28,009 bases of DNA, from NCBI GenBank assembly GCA_964493695.1, contig CAZBPG010000044.1, positions 1-28,009 of the forward strand. The letters are read 5' to 3'. Source of the stretch: Bog-950 sp964493695 (GTDB lineage: Bacteria; Bacteroidota; Bacteroidia; Chitinophagales; LD1). The notes below the pieces were generated by a model. The model made no database searches, was not told the DNA's origin, and worked only from the letters and a program-made list of their open reading frames with translations. Positions 8,298 to 15,955 of this stretch are shown piece after piece; the first letter of the stretch is position 1, and every line of letters begins with the position of its first letter. The position numbers and the translations under genes were made by a program.

Positions 8298-9248
8298 ATG
8301 AAAACTAAACAAACTGTCTTTATCGCACTTGCTGTCTGGAGTATTATTTTGATTTCCAGCTGTACCAAGTTAAACAACAACACCATTGCCGATCCTAACG
8401 CAAAACAACACAACGAAGATGTGTCGAACACCAAATCTGAATCAGACAACCTGAATACCGACATTAATAATGTGTTGAAAGATGTTCCGGGGTTTGGCAA
8501 GAAAGAATACTCTGCTGCCATAACTATCTGCGGTGGCACGGTGGATACATCACAACAATACGCTGCCACTCCTACGGTTACCATCAATTTTGACGGAACC
8601 ACCGCTTGCGGTAACCCGGCACGCAAACGAAGCGGGCAAATAAAAATTGAATTGATACAGGGAGCGCACTGGAGCGATGCCGGTGCCAAACTGCGCGTAA
8701 CACACACCAACTACAAAGTTACTTTCGTGAACCTGAACAATCACTATCTTACCTTTAACGGCATTAAGTACCTAACCAACGTTAATGGCTTTGACTGGAT
8801 CGGCTATTACTTTAGCGGTTCTCTCACCGCACTTATTAAAGAGCGAAGCGATGACATGACCGTAACTTTCGAAAATGGCCAAACAGAATCATGGAATACT
8901 GCGCGACTTAGCACATGGGCAATTACCAACTACACCACTATTACTGCCACCATAAATGGCGACAGCATAAGCGGCAATAAAATTATTGATTCCTGGGGAA
9001 CTACCCGCTTTGGTACTAACTTCACTACCGAAATGATTACACCTTGGAAATCGGGTACTACCTGCGGGTGGTGGAGGCCAACACAGGGCAGATATACCAG
9101 CACTACCGATAACTTTTCCGTTACTGCAACCTGTAGTGTTAACCAACAAGGCAATGTTGTTAGCGGCTGTGGTGCTTACGGTTATAAAATTGAATGGAAT
9201 TACAACAATGGCGCTGCTACCGGCAATGCGGTGATTGCTTACTTTTAA
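8298..9248 (+). CDS. Secreted lipoprotein, hypothetical
   Basis: This 316-residue protein begins with MKTKQ, a hydrophobic segment and the lipobox ISSC (Cys22). It should be cleaved by signal peptidase II and anchored by lipid, probably in the outer membrane. The first 60 residues of the mature protein are Asn/Asp/Ser-rich, a flexible tether. The remainder is beta-rich, with repeated Thr/Asn/Trp-containing strands and Cys pairs (TICGGT, TACGNP, TTCGWW, TATCSV, SGCGAY). I recall similar Bacteroidota lipoproteins of unknown function containing 'KRSGxIxIxL...G...Y' strands, so this is likely a family member rather than an orphan. No catalytic motif is visible. It ends 16 bp before a perfect 16-bp hairpin terminator and is convergent with the pyrR-like gene. 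About 120 bp separate it from the GNAT-like gene, so it is probably an independent unit. Confidence 0.75.
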   Translation: MKTKQTVFIALAVWSIILISSCTKLNNNTIADPNAKQHNEDVSNTKSESDNLNTDINNVLKDVPGFGKKEYSAAITICGGTVDTSQQYAATPTVTINFDGTTACGNPARKRSGQIKIELIQGAHWSDAGAKLRVTHTNYKVTFVNLNNHYLTFNGIKYLTNVNGFDWIGYYFSGSLTALIKERSDDMTVTFENGQTESWNTARLSTWAITNYTTITATINGDSISGNKIIDSWGTTRFGTNFTTEMITPWKSGTTCGWWRPTQGRYTSTTDNFSVTATCSVNQQGNVVSGCGAYGYKIEWNYNNGAATGNAVIAYF

Positions 9249-9264
9249 ACAACATCAGTTACGG

Positions 9265-9303
9265 AACAAAAAAGCTCTCTATAACACAGAGAGCTTTTTT
9301 GTT
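9265..9303. terminator. Bidirectional intrinsic terminator
   Basis: A perfect 16-bp inverted repeat (9265-9280 and 9288-9303), 7-nt loop, with six T at the end of the right arm and six A in the left arm, so it works in both directions. It separates the lipoprotein gene (+) from the pyrR-like gene (-), whose stop codon begins at 9306 and abuts the stem. Confidence 0.9.
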
Positions 9304-9807
9304 CTAAGTAAGATAGGCAGTTCCTTTCCCTTTACCATTAAACTCTACCATTATATGCTCCTGCATAGTGGTAGATAATGACAAGCCAACAAAATCCGGA
9401 GATACGGGAAACAGTTTATGCTGACGGTCAACCAGTACTGCCGCCTGTACTTTTTTAGGTGAAAATTCCATTACCGGTTTTAAGGCATAGTAAAGCGTTT
9501 TTCCGGTATTGGCTACATCATCTATTACAATAACAGTTTTGTTATCAAGCGATTTTTTACCGAGTACCAGCTTAATTTCCTGTTCCAGCGGTTTTGATTT
9601 ATTAAGCGACAACTCTAAGAGAATAACTTTGATGCCGTCAATAGCTTCAATCTCTATTTTAAGCTGTTCCGCGTACTCAAACCCGTTTGGTTTAATTCCA
9701 ATGAGTATTAACTCGCTTTCATCATAATTATCTTCTACAATCTGATAGGCGATTCTTCTGGTTTTCTGCTGTATCTCTTCGCTGTTTAAAATCTGGACTT
9801 TTTTCAT
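9304..9807 (-). CDS. pyrR: PyrR-like phosphoribosyltransferase
   Basis: This 167-residue type I phosphoribosyltransferase has the PRPP-binding loop VIVIDDVANTGKTLYYAL at about 93-110. It is followed by KVQAAVLVDRQHKLFPVSPDFVGLSLSTT, which closely follows the PyrR pattern (AVLVDRGHRELPIRxDFVG). PyrR proteins bind PRPP/uracil, have uracil phosphoribosyltransferase activity and, in Gram-positives, attenuate pyr operons by binding RNA. In Bacteroidota the RNA-binding role is not assured. No pyrimidine genes or pyr attenuator are visible around it. It starts 9 bp after the stop of the subtilisin-like protease on the same strand, so it may be read from the protease promoter; that pairing has no evident metabolic logic. 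The gene is slightly shorter than typical PyrR (about 180 residues). Confidence 0.8.
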   Translation of the reverse strand: MKKVQILNSEEIQQKTRRIAYQIVEDNYDESELILIGIKPNGFEYAEQLKIEIEAIDGIKVILLELSLNKSKPLEQEIKLVLGKKSLDNKTVIVIDDVANTGKTLYYALKPVMEFSPKKVQAAVLVDRQHKLFPVSPDFVGLSLSTTMQEHIMVEFNGKGKGTAYLT

Positions 9808-9816
9808 TTGCTGTAA

Positions 9817-12242
9817 TTATTCTACCACCAATTTTCCTGCCTTCATATTTTTCCCATCTGCATTCATAACGTAATAATATACTCCTTTCGATAACTTATC
9901 GTTCCGGTAAATATGTTCTGCTTTCCCGGTATTAAGTTTTATCGCATCAACAGACGAGCCCAACTGATTGTAAATTTTTATCTCACCGGTTTCGAAATTA
10001 ACTCCTTCAACTTTGAAAGTAGTCTGGGAAGAAAACGGGTTCGGAATCACTTCCAATGAAACAGTCGGGCCATAAACATTTTTAATACCTGTATAAGTAC
10101 AACTTCCATCGCTAACGTTGGCTTGGGGATTAAAGTTGTTTGCTGTTGAATCCGTACATCCGTACACAGCAGCAATACACCCTCCCGAATCTACATTGGC
10201 GAGCGGATTATAATTCAAACAGGAAGTATCCATTGCTCCGAAAGTAATGCAGTTGGTTTGAGTGATCGCAGCAAACCCATTTACTTTGCCATTTCCGTAT
10301 TCGCTATTGGCCACCGGTCCGGTGAAGGAATCCTTTACCGCAGTGCAGATTAAAGCTGCTCTAATTTCTGCATAAGTAGCTGTTGGACGTTTTTCTAAAT
10401 ACAAAGCCGCAATTCCTGCAACAACAGGAGATGCCATTGAAGTACCTCCGTTCCGTAAATGCTTTCCGCCAAACCCTACTTTGAACCGGTTAATAGGACT
10501 GCCCAGTTTTAAACCGATATCATTTAAATCACCTGTACACATAGTAGTACTTCCGGTAGCCATCACATCCGGTTTCAAACGCTCATCTCTTGTAGGCCCA
10601 AAACTTGAAGTCTTGAATCTTTTACCAACTACTTCATCGTACAAAACCACCGTTGGCCCTTCCTGATGAAAATTTTCGGTGAGGTTGAAAACATTTGAGT
10701 CAACATCCAGATAGTTCGCCTGGTTGGAATAGTTTCCAACTGTAATCACCTTGTCGCTGCATTGCCATGATGAAACAATGGTTTTAAAACGGTCAGGACT
10801 TTTGTAGTTCGGTAGTTGGATGGGTACACCGTTCAGTGCATCCAAAACATCCGACCCTCCTATCAGCGCTTCATTACTCCATAAATCAAGTTTGCCGGTT
10901 CCTCTTGTTTGAAGACGCCAAAGATTATTGACATTAGACGGATCAATTAGTGCTTCAAAATGATACCTACCTTCATTCAAGGTGACCTGAAGATTCACCT
11001 GACCCAACAATACTGTTTGATTGGCATCAAACAAACTTCTGGTGATTGCGACACTGGAATTAACTGAGGGGTTGAAATCCGTAATAACGTTGAAGTAAGC
11101 AGTTCTTCCCAGGTTGTTTGCACCGGTATCATTACATCCAATAGCAAATTGCGCGTTCTTAAAATCTGAAGTGTCAGCCCACCAGTCAAAGTATACTGCA
11201 CTAGCCCANNNNNNNNNNTACTGTATTTAAAAAAAGTAAAAGCGGAGTCCACCGGAATATCGTAACCCAAATGGTGAGAAATATTACCGGCATTACCCGC
11301 TGCGGCAACCAACACTCTTCCGTTTCGTTCGTCAAGCAAATTTTCAATCAACTGAGTGGTTAAATCTCTTCCGTCATGAGAACCATAATAATCGCCAATG
11401 CTTGTATTAATTACACAAGGCCTGCCCAGCGCATCTGCTTTTTTAAAAATATAATCTACTGCATCAGCCACATGCGTGGCAAAGTTATCGGCACATTGAT
11501 CTACACGCACCACAATAATTTCGCTTTCCGGTGCCACCCCTGTATACTTACTTAGAAGAAGAGAATCGGCCGCCACTGAATTTCCATTTCCTGCAGCTAT
11601 ACCGGCCACACAGGTTCCGTGACTGTAATCAGGACAGGTTCCGTTATACGGTTCAACGTGCGTGCAATTACCATTATCAATATCTATCCAGTTCCATTCT
11701 TTGCCGTAACCGTAAGGCATAGGTGAGTTTGCACCGGTTACACCTTCATCCCAAATATAACGGATACGGGTACTGCCATCCGGATTTTTAAAATCTCCAT
11801 GCTGCCAATAAATACCGCCATCAATAACTCCCACTATCACTCCCCGACCTTTTAAATTATGCGGTAATGGCAAAGCGCCTTGATGTACACTATCAATATT
11901 ATTGCGTATGCGTGACGTATCCATCAATGCTTTCCCGCGTATGTTTGGGTTTTCGATTTGTTCAACAGCATACTCGTTTGAGAAAGCTATAAGGTTGATT
12001 TCGGGAATCTCAATTGATGCAATACCCTTGTAGCCGTACTTATATCTTCCCCCGTATTGCTCAACCAGTTGCTTAATGCGTATAATATCTCCTTTCACCA
12101 ACAGGTGAATATTTTCATTTCTTATTTCTCCGTCATTCAGTCTTTTGAAAGTCCGTAAATCGAGTTTTGAAATGGTCTGTGCCTGAATAATTGCAACACC
12201 AAACGTAAACAGGAGAATTGACAGGTGTATCCTTTTTATCAT
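9817..12242 (-). CDS. Secreted subtilisin-like (S8) serine protease with type IX sorting domain, interrupted by an assembly gap
   Basis: The two reading frames either side of the N run are one gene. Upstream part: signal peptide MIKRIHLSILLFTFGVAIIQAQ, then catalytic Asp141 in VIVGVIDGGIYW and His208 in DYSHGTCVAGIAAGN. Downstream part, read up to the gap from 11208: it opens with WASAVYFDWWADTSDF, then the catalytic Ser in NGGTSMASP (codon 10438-10440). Two calcium-type repeats follow (CLNYNPLANVDSGGC and GCTDSTANNFNPQANVSDGSC), and a type IX secretion sorting domain ends the protein (VIPNPFSSQTTFKVEG ... KGVYYYVMNADGKNMKAGKLVVE). The full triad D-H-S is present. The protein, about 805 residues plus the missing bases, would be exported by Sec, then the type IX system, and attached or released at the surface. 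Upstream contributes 341 codons plus one base and downstream starts on a codon boundary, so the true gap must be 2 modulo 3, not 10. Confidence 0.88.
11209..11218. other. Assembly gap (10 N)
   Basis: Ten unknown bases lie inside the subtilisin-like protease gene. Flanking frames only join if the real length is 2 modulo 3 (for example 8 or 11), so 10 is probably a scaffolding placeholder. The missing residues fall between the His and Ser parts of the catalytic domain. Confidence 0.95.
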
Positions 12243-12315
12243 AGATGAGTTGAAAATAACTTAATTGTTTTTGTTTCGCAAAAATGTATTTTAGCCGCGA
12301 CTCATTTATCAACGT

Positions 12316-13638
12316 ATGTTCACCATTCTAGAGGTTGTATTGTTTATAGTCCTTTGCTCAGTTGCCGGTTATTTTTCATACAAAGGGTACTACTTTGTTT
12401 ATAAGAATATTATGCTTGGAAAGAGCGAAGATTTATCCGGCAACTCTTCTGAGCGATTGAAAAATCTGTTGCTTGTTGCTTTCGGACAGAAGAAAATGTT
12501 TAAGAACATTACCCCTGCCGTGTTGCACTTTTTTATTTACGCAGGGTTTATCATCACTCAAATTGAATTACTGGAAATCTTTGTTGACGGCCTTACCGGA
12601 AGCCACCGAATTATCTTCCATGCAGTACAAGATGTTGAAGCACTTCGTTTCCTTTATGTATTTACTATCTCGTTTATTGAAGTGGCATCTGTGTTTGTTT
12701 TTATAGCAACCGTTGCCTTTCTTTCAAGAAGATGGATACTGCGTGTTCCACGCTTGAACAAACCGGAATTGAAGGGTTTCCCCATAATGGATGCTACCAT
12801 CATTCTACTTTCCGAAATTTATTTACTCACTTGCATTTTCAGCATGAATACAGCCGATATGGCTTTGCATAACGGAGAGTATGGCTTTTTAGTAAGTGGT
12901 TTTTTGATGCCGGTTCTGTCTGGCTGCAGCGAAACCTGTTTGCATGTTGTCGAACGCACCGGCTGGTGGGGACACATGTTAGGTGTGCTGGCTTTGCTGG
13001 TATATCTCCCTTACTCAAAGCACTTGCACATTCTTCTCGCTTTCCCCAATACTTACTTCGGGCGTTTGCAACCGAAAGGTTACATCAGCAATATGCCTGA
13101 AATAACCAAGGAAATTAAACTGATGATGGACCCCAGCGCAGTTCCTCCACCGGCTGATCCAAATGCAGCACCGGTGAAATTTGGGGCAAAGGATGTGTTT
13201 GATTTAAGCTGGAAGAATCTAATGGATGCTTATACATGCACCGAGTGCGGCCGTTGCACCGCGGCTTGTCCGGCTAACCAGACGGGTAAGCTTTTAAGCC
13301 CGCGGAAAATAATGATGGATACACGCGACCGGTTGGAAGAAGTAGGAAGAAACCGTGATGCAAATAACGGAGTTTGGAAGGATGACGGAAAGAGTTTGAT
13401 TGAAAACAATTACATAAGTGTAGAGGAGTTACGGGCCTGCACAACCTGCAATGCCTGCGTAGAAGAGTGCCCGGTACTGATTTCTCCGCTTGAAATTATT
13501 GTGCAACTCAGAAGAAATCTGGTGATGGAAGAAAGTAATGCACCGGCCGAATGGAACGGCATGTTTACAGCCATGGAGAATAACGGAGCACCGTGGCAGT
13601 TTTCGCAACAGGACAGATTGAACTGGAAAAACGAATAA
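12316..13638 (+). CDS. Membrane Fe-S oxidoreductase subunit (NarI-like membrane domain plus two [4Fe-4S] motifs)
   Basis: This 440-residue protein has an N-terminal membrane region of about five or six helices (EVVLFIVLCSVAGYF; LHFFIYAGFIITQIELLEIF; LYVFTISFIEVASVFVFIATVAF; IILLSEIYLLTCIF; HMLGVLALLVYLPYSKHLHILLAF). It includes paired His residues suited to b-type haem, as in NarI-like proteins. The C-terminal part carries two [4Fe-4S] motifs: CTECGRCTAACP (first Cys about 308) and CTTCNACVEECP (first Cys about 375), separated by a helical segment as in GlpC/GlcF/HdrC proteins. It is followed 5 bp later by a two-CCG-domain protein. In other bacteria these modules occur fused as a membrane ETF:menaquinone oxidoreductase (EMO). 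Known family logic therefore suggests electron transfer between a soluble flavoprotein and the quinone pool, but ETF genes are not in the window. Other CCG electron carriers (lactate, glycolate, heterodisulfide) cannot be excluded. Confidence 0.82.
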   Translation: MFTILEVVLFIVLCSVAGYFSYKGYYFVYKNIMLGKSEDLSGNSSERLKNLLLVAFGQKKMFKNITPAVLHFFIYAGFIITQIELLEIFVDGLTGSHRIIFHAVQDVEALRFLYVFTISFIEVASVFVFIATVAFLSRRWILRVPRLNKPELKGFPIMDATIILLSEIYLLTCIFSMNTADMALHNGEYGFLVSGFLMPVLSGCSETCLHVVERTGWWGHMLGVLALLVYLPYSKHLHILLAFPNTYFGRLQPKGYISNMPEITKEIKLMMDPSAVPPPADPNAAPVKFGAKDVFDLSWKNLMDAYTCTECGRCTAACPANQTGKLLSPRKIMMDTRDRLEEVGRNRDANNGVWKDDGKSLIENNYISVEELRACTTCNACVEECPVLISPLEIIVQLRRNLVMEESNAPAEWNGMFTAMENNGAPWQFSQQDRLNWKNE

Positions 13639-13643
13639 TAGTT

Positions 13644-14447
13644 ATGAGCATGAATGTAAAGACATACGCAGAATATGCTGCCAGCGGTGAAACTCCTGAA
13701 GTTCTTTTTTGGGTGGGCTGTGCCGGAAGTTTTGACCAGCGCGCACAAAAAGTAACCCGCTCGTTTGTAAAAATCCTGAATCACCTGAATATAAAATTTG
13801 CTGTGCTTGGCACGGAGGAAAGCTGCACCGGTGACCCGGCAAAACGTGCCGGTAACGAATTTGTGTTTCAGATGCTGGCGTTACAGAATATTGAAGTAAT
13901 GAATACTTATGGAGTAAAGAGAATTGTAACTACATGCCCGCACTGTTTCAATATTTTAAAGAATGAGTACCCATCACTCGGTGGGAACTATGAAGTTATT
14001 CATCATTCCACTTTCTTGCAGCAATTGATTGATGAAGGCAGAATAAAAATTACAGATACCGCTTCCTTTAAAGGAAAGAAAATTACCTATCACGACTCCT
14101 GCTATTTAGGACGTGCAAACGAGATATATGAAGCACCTCGCAAGGTTTTAGAAGAATTAGATGCTGAGTTAGTGGAAATGAAAAGCTGCCGCACAAAAGG
14201 TTTGTGTTGCGGTGCCGGTGGGGCGCAGATGTTTAAGGAAGACGAGAAAGGAACAAAGAGAATAAATATTGCCCGCACCGAAGAAGCACTGGAAAGCAAT
14301 GCGCAAATTGTAGCTGCCGCTTGTCCGTTTTGCAATACCATGCTTACAGATGGTGTAAAGTCGAAAGACAAACAACAGGAGGTGAAAGTATTCGACATAG
14401 CTGAATTGCTCGCAGCCGGTCAGGGATTAGAGACTATTAATCTTTAA
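13644..14447 (+). CDS. CCG-domain (cysteine-rich) Fe-S protein, partner of the membrane subunit
   Basis: This 267-residue soluble protein has two cysteine-rich CCG domains, as in HdrB, GlpC and the C-terminus of EMO. Domain 1 has FWVGCAGSFDQRA (Cys26), ESCTGDPAKRAGNE and VTTCPHCFNILKNEYP. Domain 2 has YHDSCYLGRANEIYEAPR, LCCGAGGAQMF and AACPFCNTMLTDGVK, including the CCGAGG motif. Such domains bind [4Fe-4S] or noncubane clusters and pass electrons to or from the ferredoxin part. The start at 13644 lies 5 bp after the preceding stop. A longer frame opens at 13593 inside the upstream gene, but its residues do not match the family, so the internal ATG is chosen. The tight spacing says one operon and probably one complex with the membrane subunit. 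No terminator is visible before the response regulator 79 bp downstream. Confidence 0.85.
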   Translation: MSMNVKTYAEYAASGETPEVLFWVGCAGSFDQRAQKVTRSFVKILNHLNIKFAVLGTEESCTGDPAKRAGNEFVFQMLALQNIEVMNTYGVKRIVTTCPHCFNILKNEYPSLGGNYEVIHHSTFLQQLIDEGRIKITDTASFKGKKITYHDSCYLGRANEIYEAPRKVLEELDAELVEMKSCRTKGLCCGAGGAQMFKEDEKGTKRINIARTEEALESNAQIVAAACPFCNTMLTDGVKSKDKQQEVKVFDIAELLAAGQGLETINL

Positions 14448-14526
14448 CTCTTTTCACCTACAGTTTACATTTCATTCATTTATCCTTAACACCGGTCACT
14501 GATATTCGTGCCTAAATAGCTTAAGC

Positions 14527-15207
14527 ATGAATGCCAGCGAAACAAAAGTTTTAATTGTTGATGACGAACCGGATATTCTGAGCTTCCTGCGTTACAATCT
14601 TGAAAAGGAAAATTACTGGGTGTATGCAGCTACCAACGGGAAAGATGCTCTAAAAATGGCACTAAAGATAAATCCGCAGGTGGTTGTTCTTGATGTAATG
14701 ATGCCCGGATTAAACGGAATTGAAACCTGTCGAGCAATGCGAGCCCTTCCTCTACTTCGCAGCACTCCTATAGCCATTCTTACGGCAATGAATGAACAGC
14801 AAAGTGAAACAGCCTGTTTAGAAGCAGGAGCTAACGATTACATCACCAAACCTATCCGTCCGAAATTGCTGGTGAGCCGGATACAGACTTTGCTGAACGA
14901 GGATGAAATGGAAAACGGAAGAGGCTCTTTTAAGGTTGGAACCCTGGAAGTTGACAGAGAAAGATATGTGGTGATCAGCGACAAAAAGAAAATTGATTTA
15001 CCGAGAAAGGAGTTTGAGTTACTGAGTTTGCTGGTGGCTAAACCGGGCAGGGTTTACAGACGCGATGAAATCAAAGCACTCATCTGGAAAAACGATTCAC
15101 AAAGCGATGACCGGACAATTGATGTTCACATCTACAAACTGCGCGAGAAAATCGGAGAGCGATACATTAAAACCGTTAAAGGAATAGGCTACAAACTCGA
15201 TTACTGA
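14527..15207 (+). CDS. OmpR/PhoB-family response regulator, orphan
   Basis: This 226-residue protein has an N-terminal receiver domain: acidic pocket VDDEPD (Asp12/Asp13), phosphorylated Asp56 in VVLDVMMPGLNG, Thr in AILTAMN, and Lys in DYITKPIRP. A C-terminal winged-helix DNA-binding domain follows, with KIDLPRKEFELLSLLVAKPGRVYRRDEI, a wing turn (DRTIDVHIYKLREKIG) and the ending YIKTVKGIGYKL. All key residues are present, so it is expected to be a phosphorylation-controlled transcription factor. No histidine kinase is next to it; the kinase must be elsewhere. It could be co-transcribed with the Fe-S pair (79 bp gap, no terminator), but nothing visible ties it to redox control. Its 3' end overlaps the convergent DUF218 gene by 7 bp. 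Confidence 0.9.
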   Translation: MNASETKVLIVDDEPDILSFLRYNLEKENYWVYAATNGKDALKMALKINPQVVVLDVMMPGLNGIETCRAMRALPLLRSTPIAILTAMNEQQSETACLEAGANDYITKPIRPKLLVSRIQTLLNEDEMENGRGSFKVGTLEVDRERYVVISDKKKIDLPRKEFELLSLLVAKPGRVYRRDEIKALIWKNDSQSDDRTIDVHIYKLREKIGERYIKTVKGIGYKLDY

Positions 15208-15869
15208 TTTTTATCTTCCACCTCGTTACTGAAAGACGATTGAAAACGCTCCCATCTGCTCTCCCTATCTTTTAAAGGAACAAAGTCATCAACTAGTGCA
15301 CCGCTTGCATCAATTACAGGGAGATCTTGCTTCCCGTAAACAGAAAACGAATCTACACTTACCGGTAACAAAGCAACATCCGGTGTTTTCTTTTTAATGA
15401 AGCTGCTGAGAAATGAATTCTGATACTGGTCAGTAGCAAGTGCTATTTTTTTAAAGCCCATTTGCTTTGCAAGCTTCCAACTGTAGTAAACATTTTCATT
15501 GCCGTGTTCTGCCTTGTCTTCTACAAATGTGTGGCTCGCTGGAATGCCAAGTGAATCTGCTATTGTTTTCATTATCCTCCCTTCTACCCAGGGAGTATGT
15601 ACAGCACTGCCGGAAAAAATAATGTTCCCGGTTATTCCCTTATCGTAAAGATTTTTTGCCCAAAGTATCCGCACCTTCAACAGCATATTCTGCTGCAACG
15701 TATCGTAAGGCAAACCGGGAACAATAATTACATCATACGGTGCAACGGCAACATAATGGTTATAAGTTTTAATAGTACTCCGTTTCAGAAGCCATGAGGT
15801 AACAAAGACTAACGCTCCAACCAGCACAGAGAAAACAAACAGTCCGGCAACAAATTTCTTCATGTGCAT
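15201..15869 (-). CDS. DUF218 (YdcF/SanA-like) membrane-anchored protein
   Basis: This protein has about 223 residues starting MHMKKF (ATG at 15869, or 15863 two codons later). There is one N-terminal membrane helix (VAGLFVFSVLVGALVFVTSWLL), then a DUF218 domain: YDVIIVPGLPYD, GNIIFSGSAVHTPWVEGRIM, ASHTFVEDKAEHGNENV, GFKKIALATDQYQNSF. These match the pattern of SanA/YdcF-type proteins, which are implicated in envelope integrity and whose biochemical activity is poorly known (some bind S-adenosylmethionine). The orientation places the domain outside the inner membrane. An upstream GTG at 15920 would also keep the frame open, but it falls within the terminator hairpin of the neighbouring gene, so it is rejected. 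It converges with and overlaps the response regulator. Confidence 0.8.
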   Translation of the reverse strand: MHMKKFVAGLFVFSVLVGALVFVTSWLLKRSTIKTYNHYVAVAPYDVIIVPGLPYDTLQQNMLLKVRILWAKNLYDKGITGNIIFSGSAVHTPWVEGRIMKTIADSLGIPASHTFVEDKAEHGNENVYYSWKLAKQMGFKKIALATDQYQNSFLSSFIKKKTPDVALLPVSVDSFSVYGKQDLPVIDASGALVDDFVPLKDRESRWERFQSSFSNEVEDKNQ

Positions 15870-15889
15870 AAAGCTAACAAAGTCATAAA

Positions 15890-15926
15890 ACAAAAACTCC
15901 TGTGCCGGCTTATCCGGCACAGGAGT
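15890..15926 (-). terminator. Intrinsic terminator of the type IX-sorted protein gene
   Basis: A perfect 13-bp inverted repeat (15896-15908 and 15914-15926, 5-nt loop, GC-rich core) is followed on the minus strand by TTTTTG and further T-rich sequence at 15895-15884. It lies 30 bp after the stop of the gene ending at 15956 and before the DUF218 start. Confidence 0.85.
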
Positions 15927-15955
15927 GTATTCCTTTGTGGAGAGTCTGAAATGGT

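Noticed and set aside
9817..11034. Separate C-terminal protease gene starting at 11034
   Set aside because: The start is a TTG inside a frame that continues upstream to the gap with sensible protease sequence, so it is part of one gene.
13593..13643. Upstream extension of the CCG-domain protein
   Set aside because: The 17 extra residues overlap the membrane subunit's coding end and do not match the family; the ATG at 13644 gives a normal operon spacing.
15861..15869. CATGTGCAT at the starts of both the DUF218 gene and the lipoprotein at 20325-20333 as a shared regulatory motif
   Set aside because: It is simply the codons ATG-CAC-ATG on the coding strand in both genes; two cases are not enough to claim a signal.
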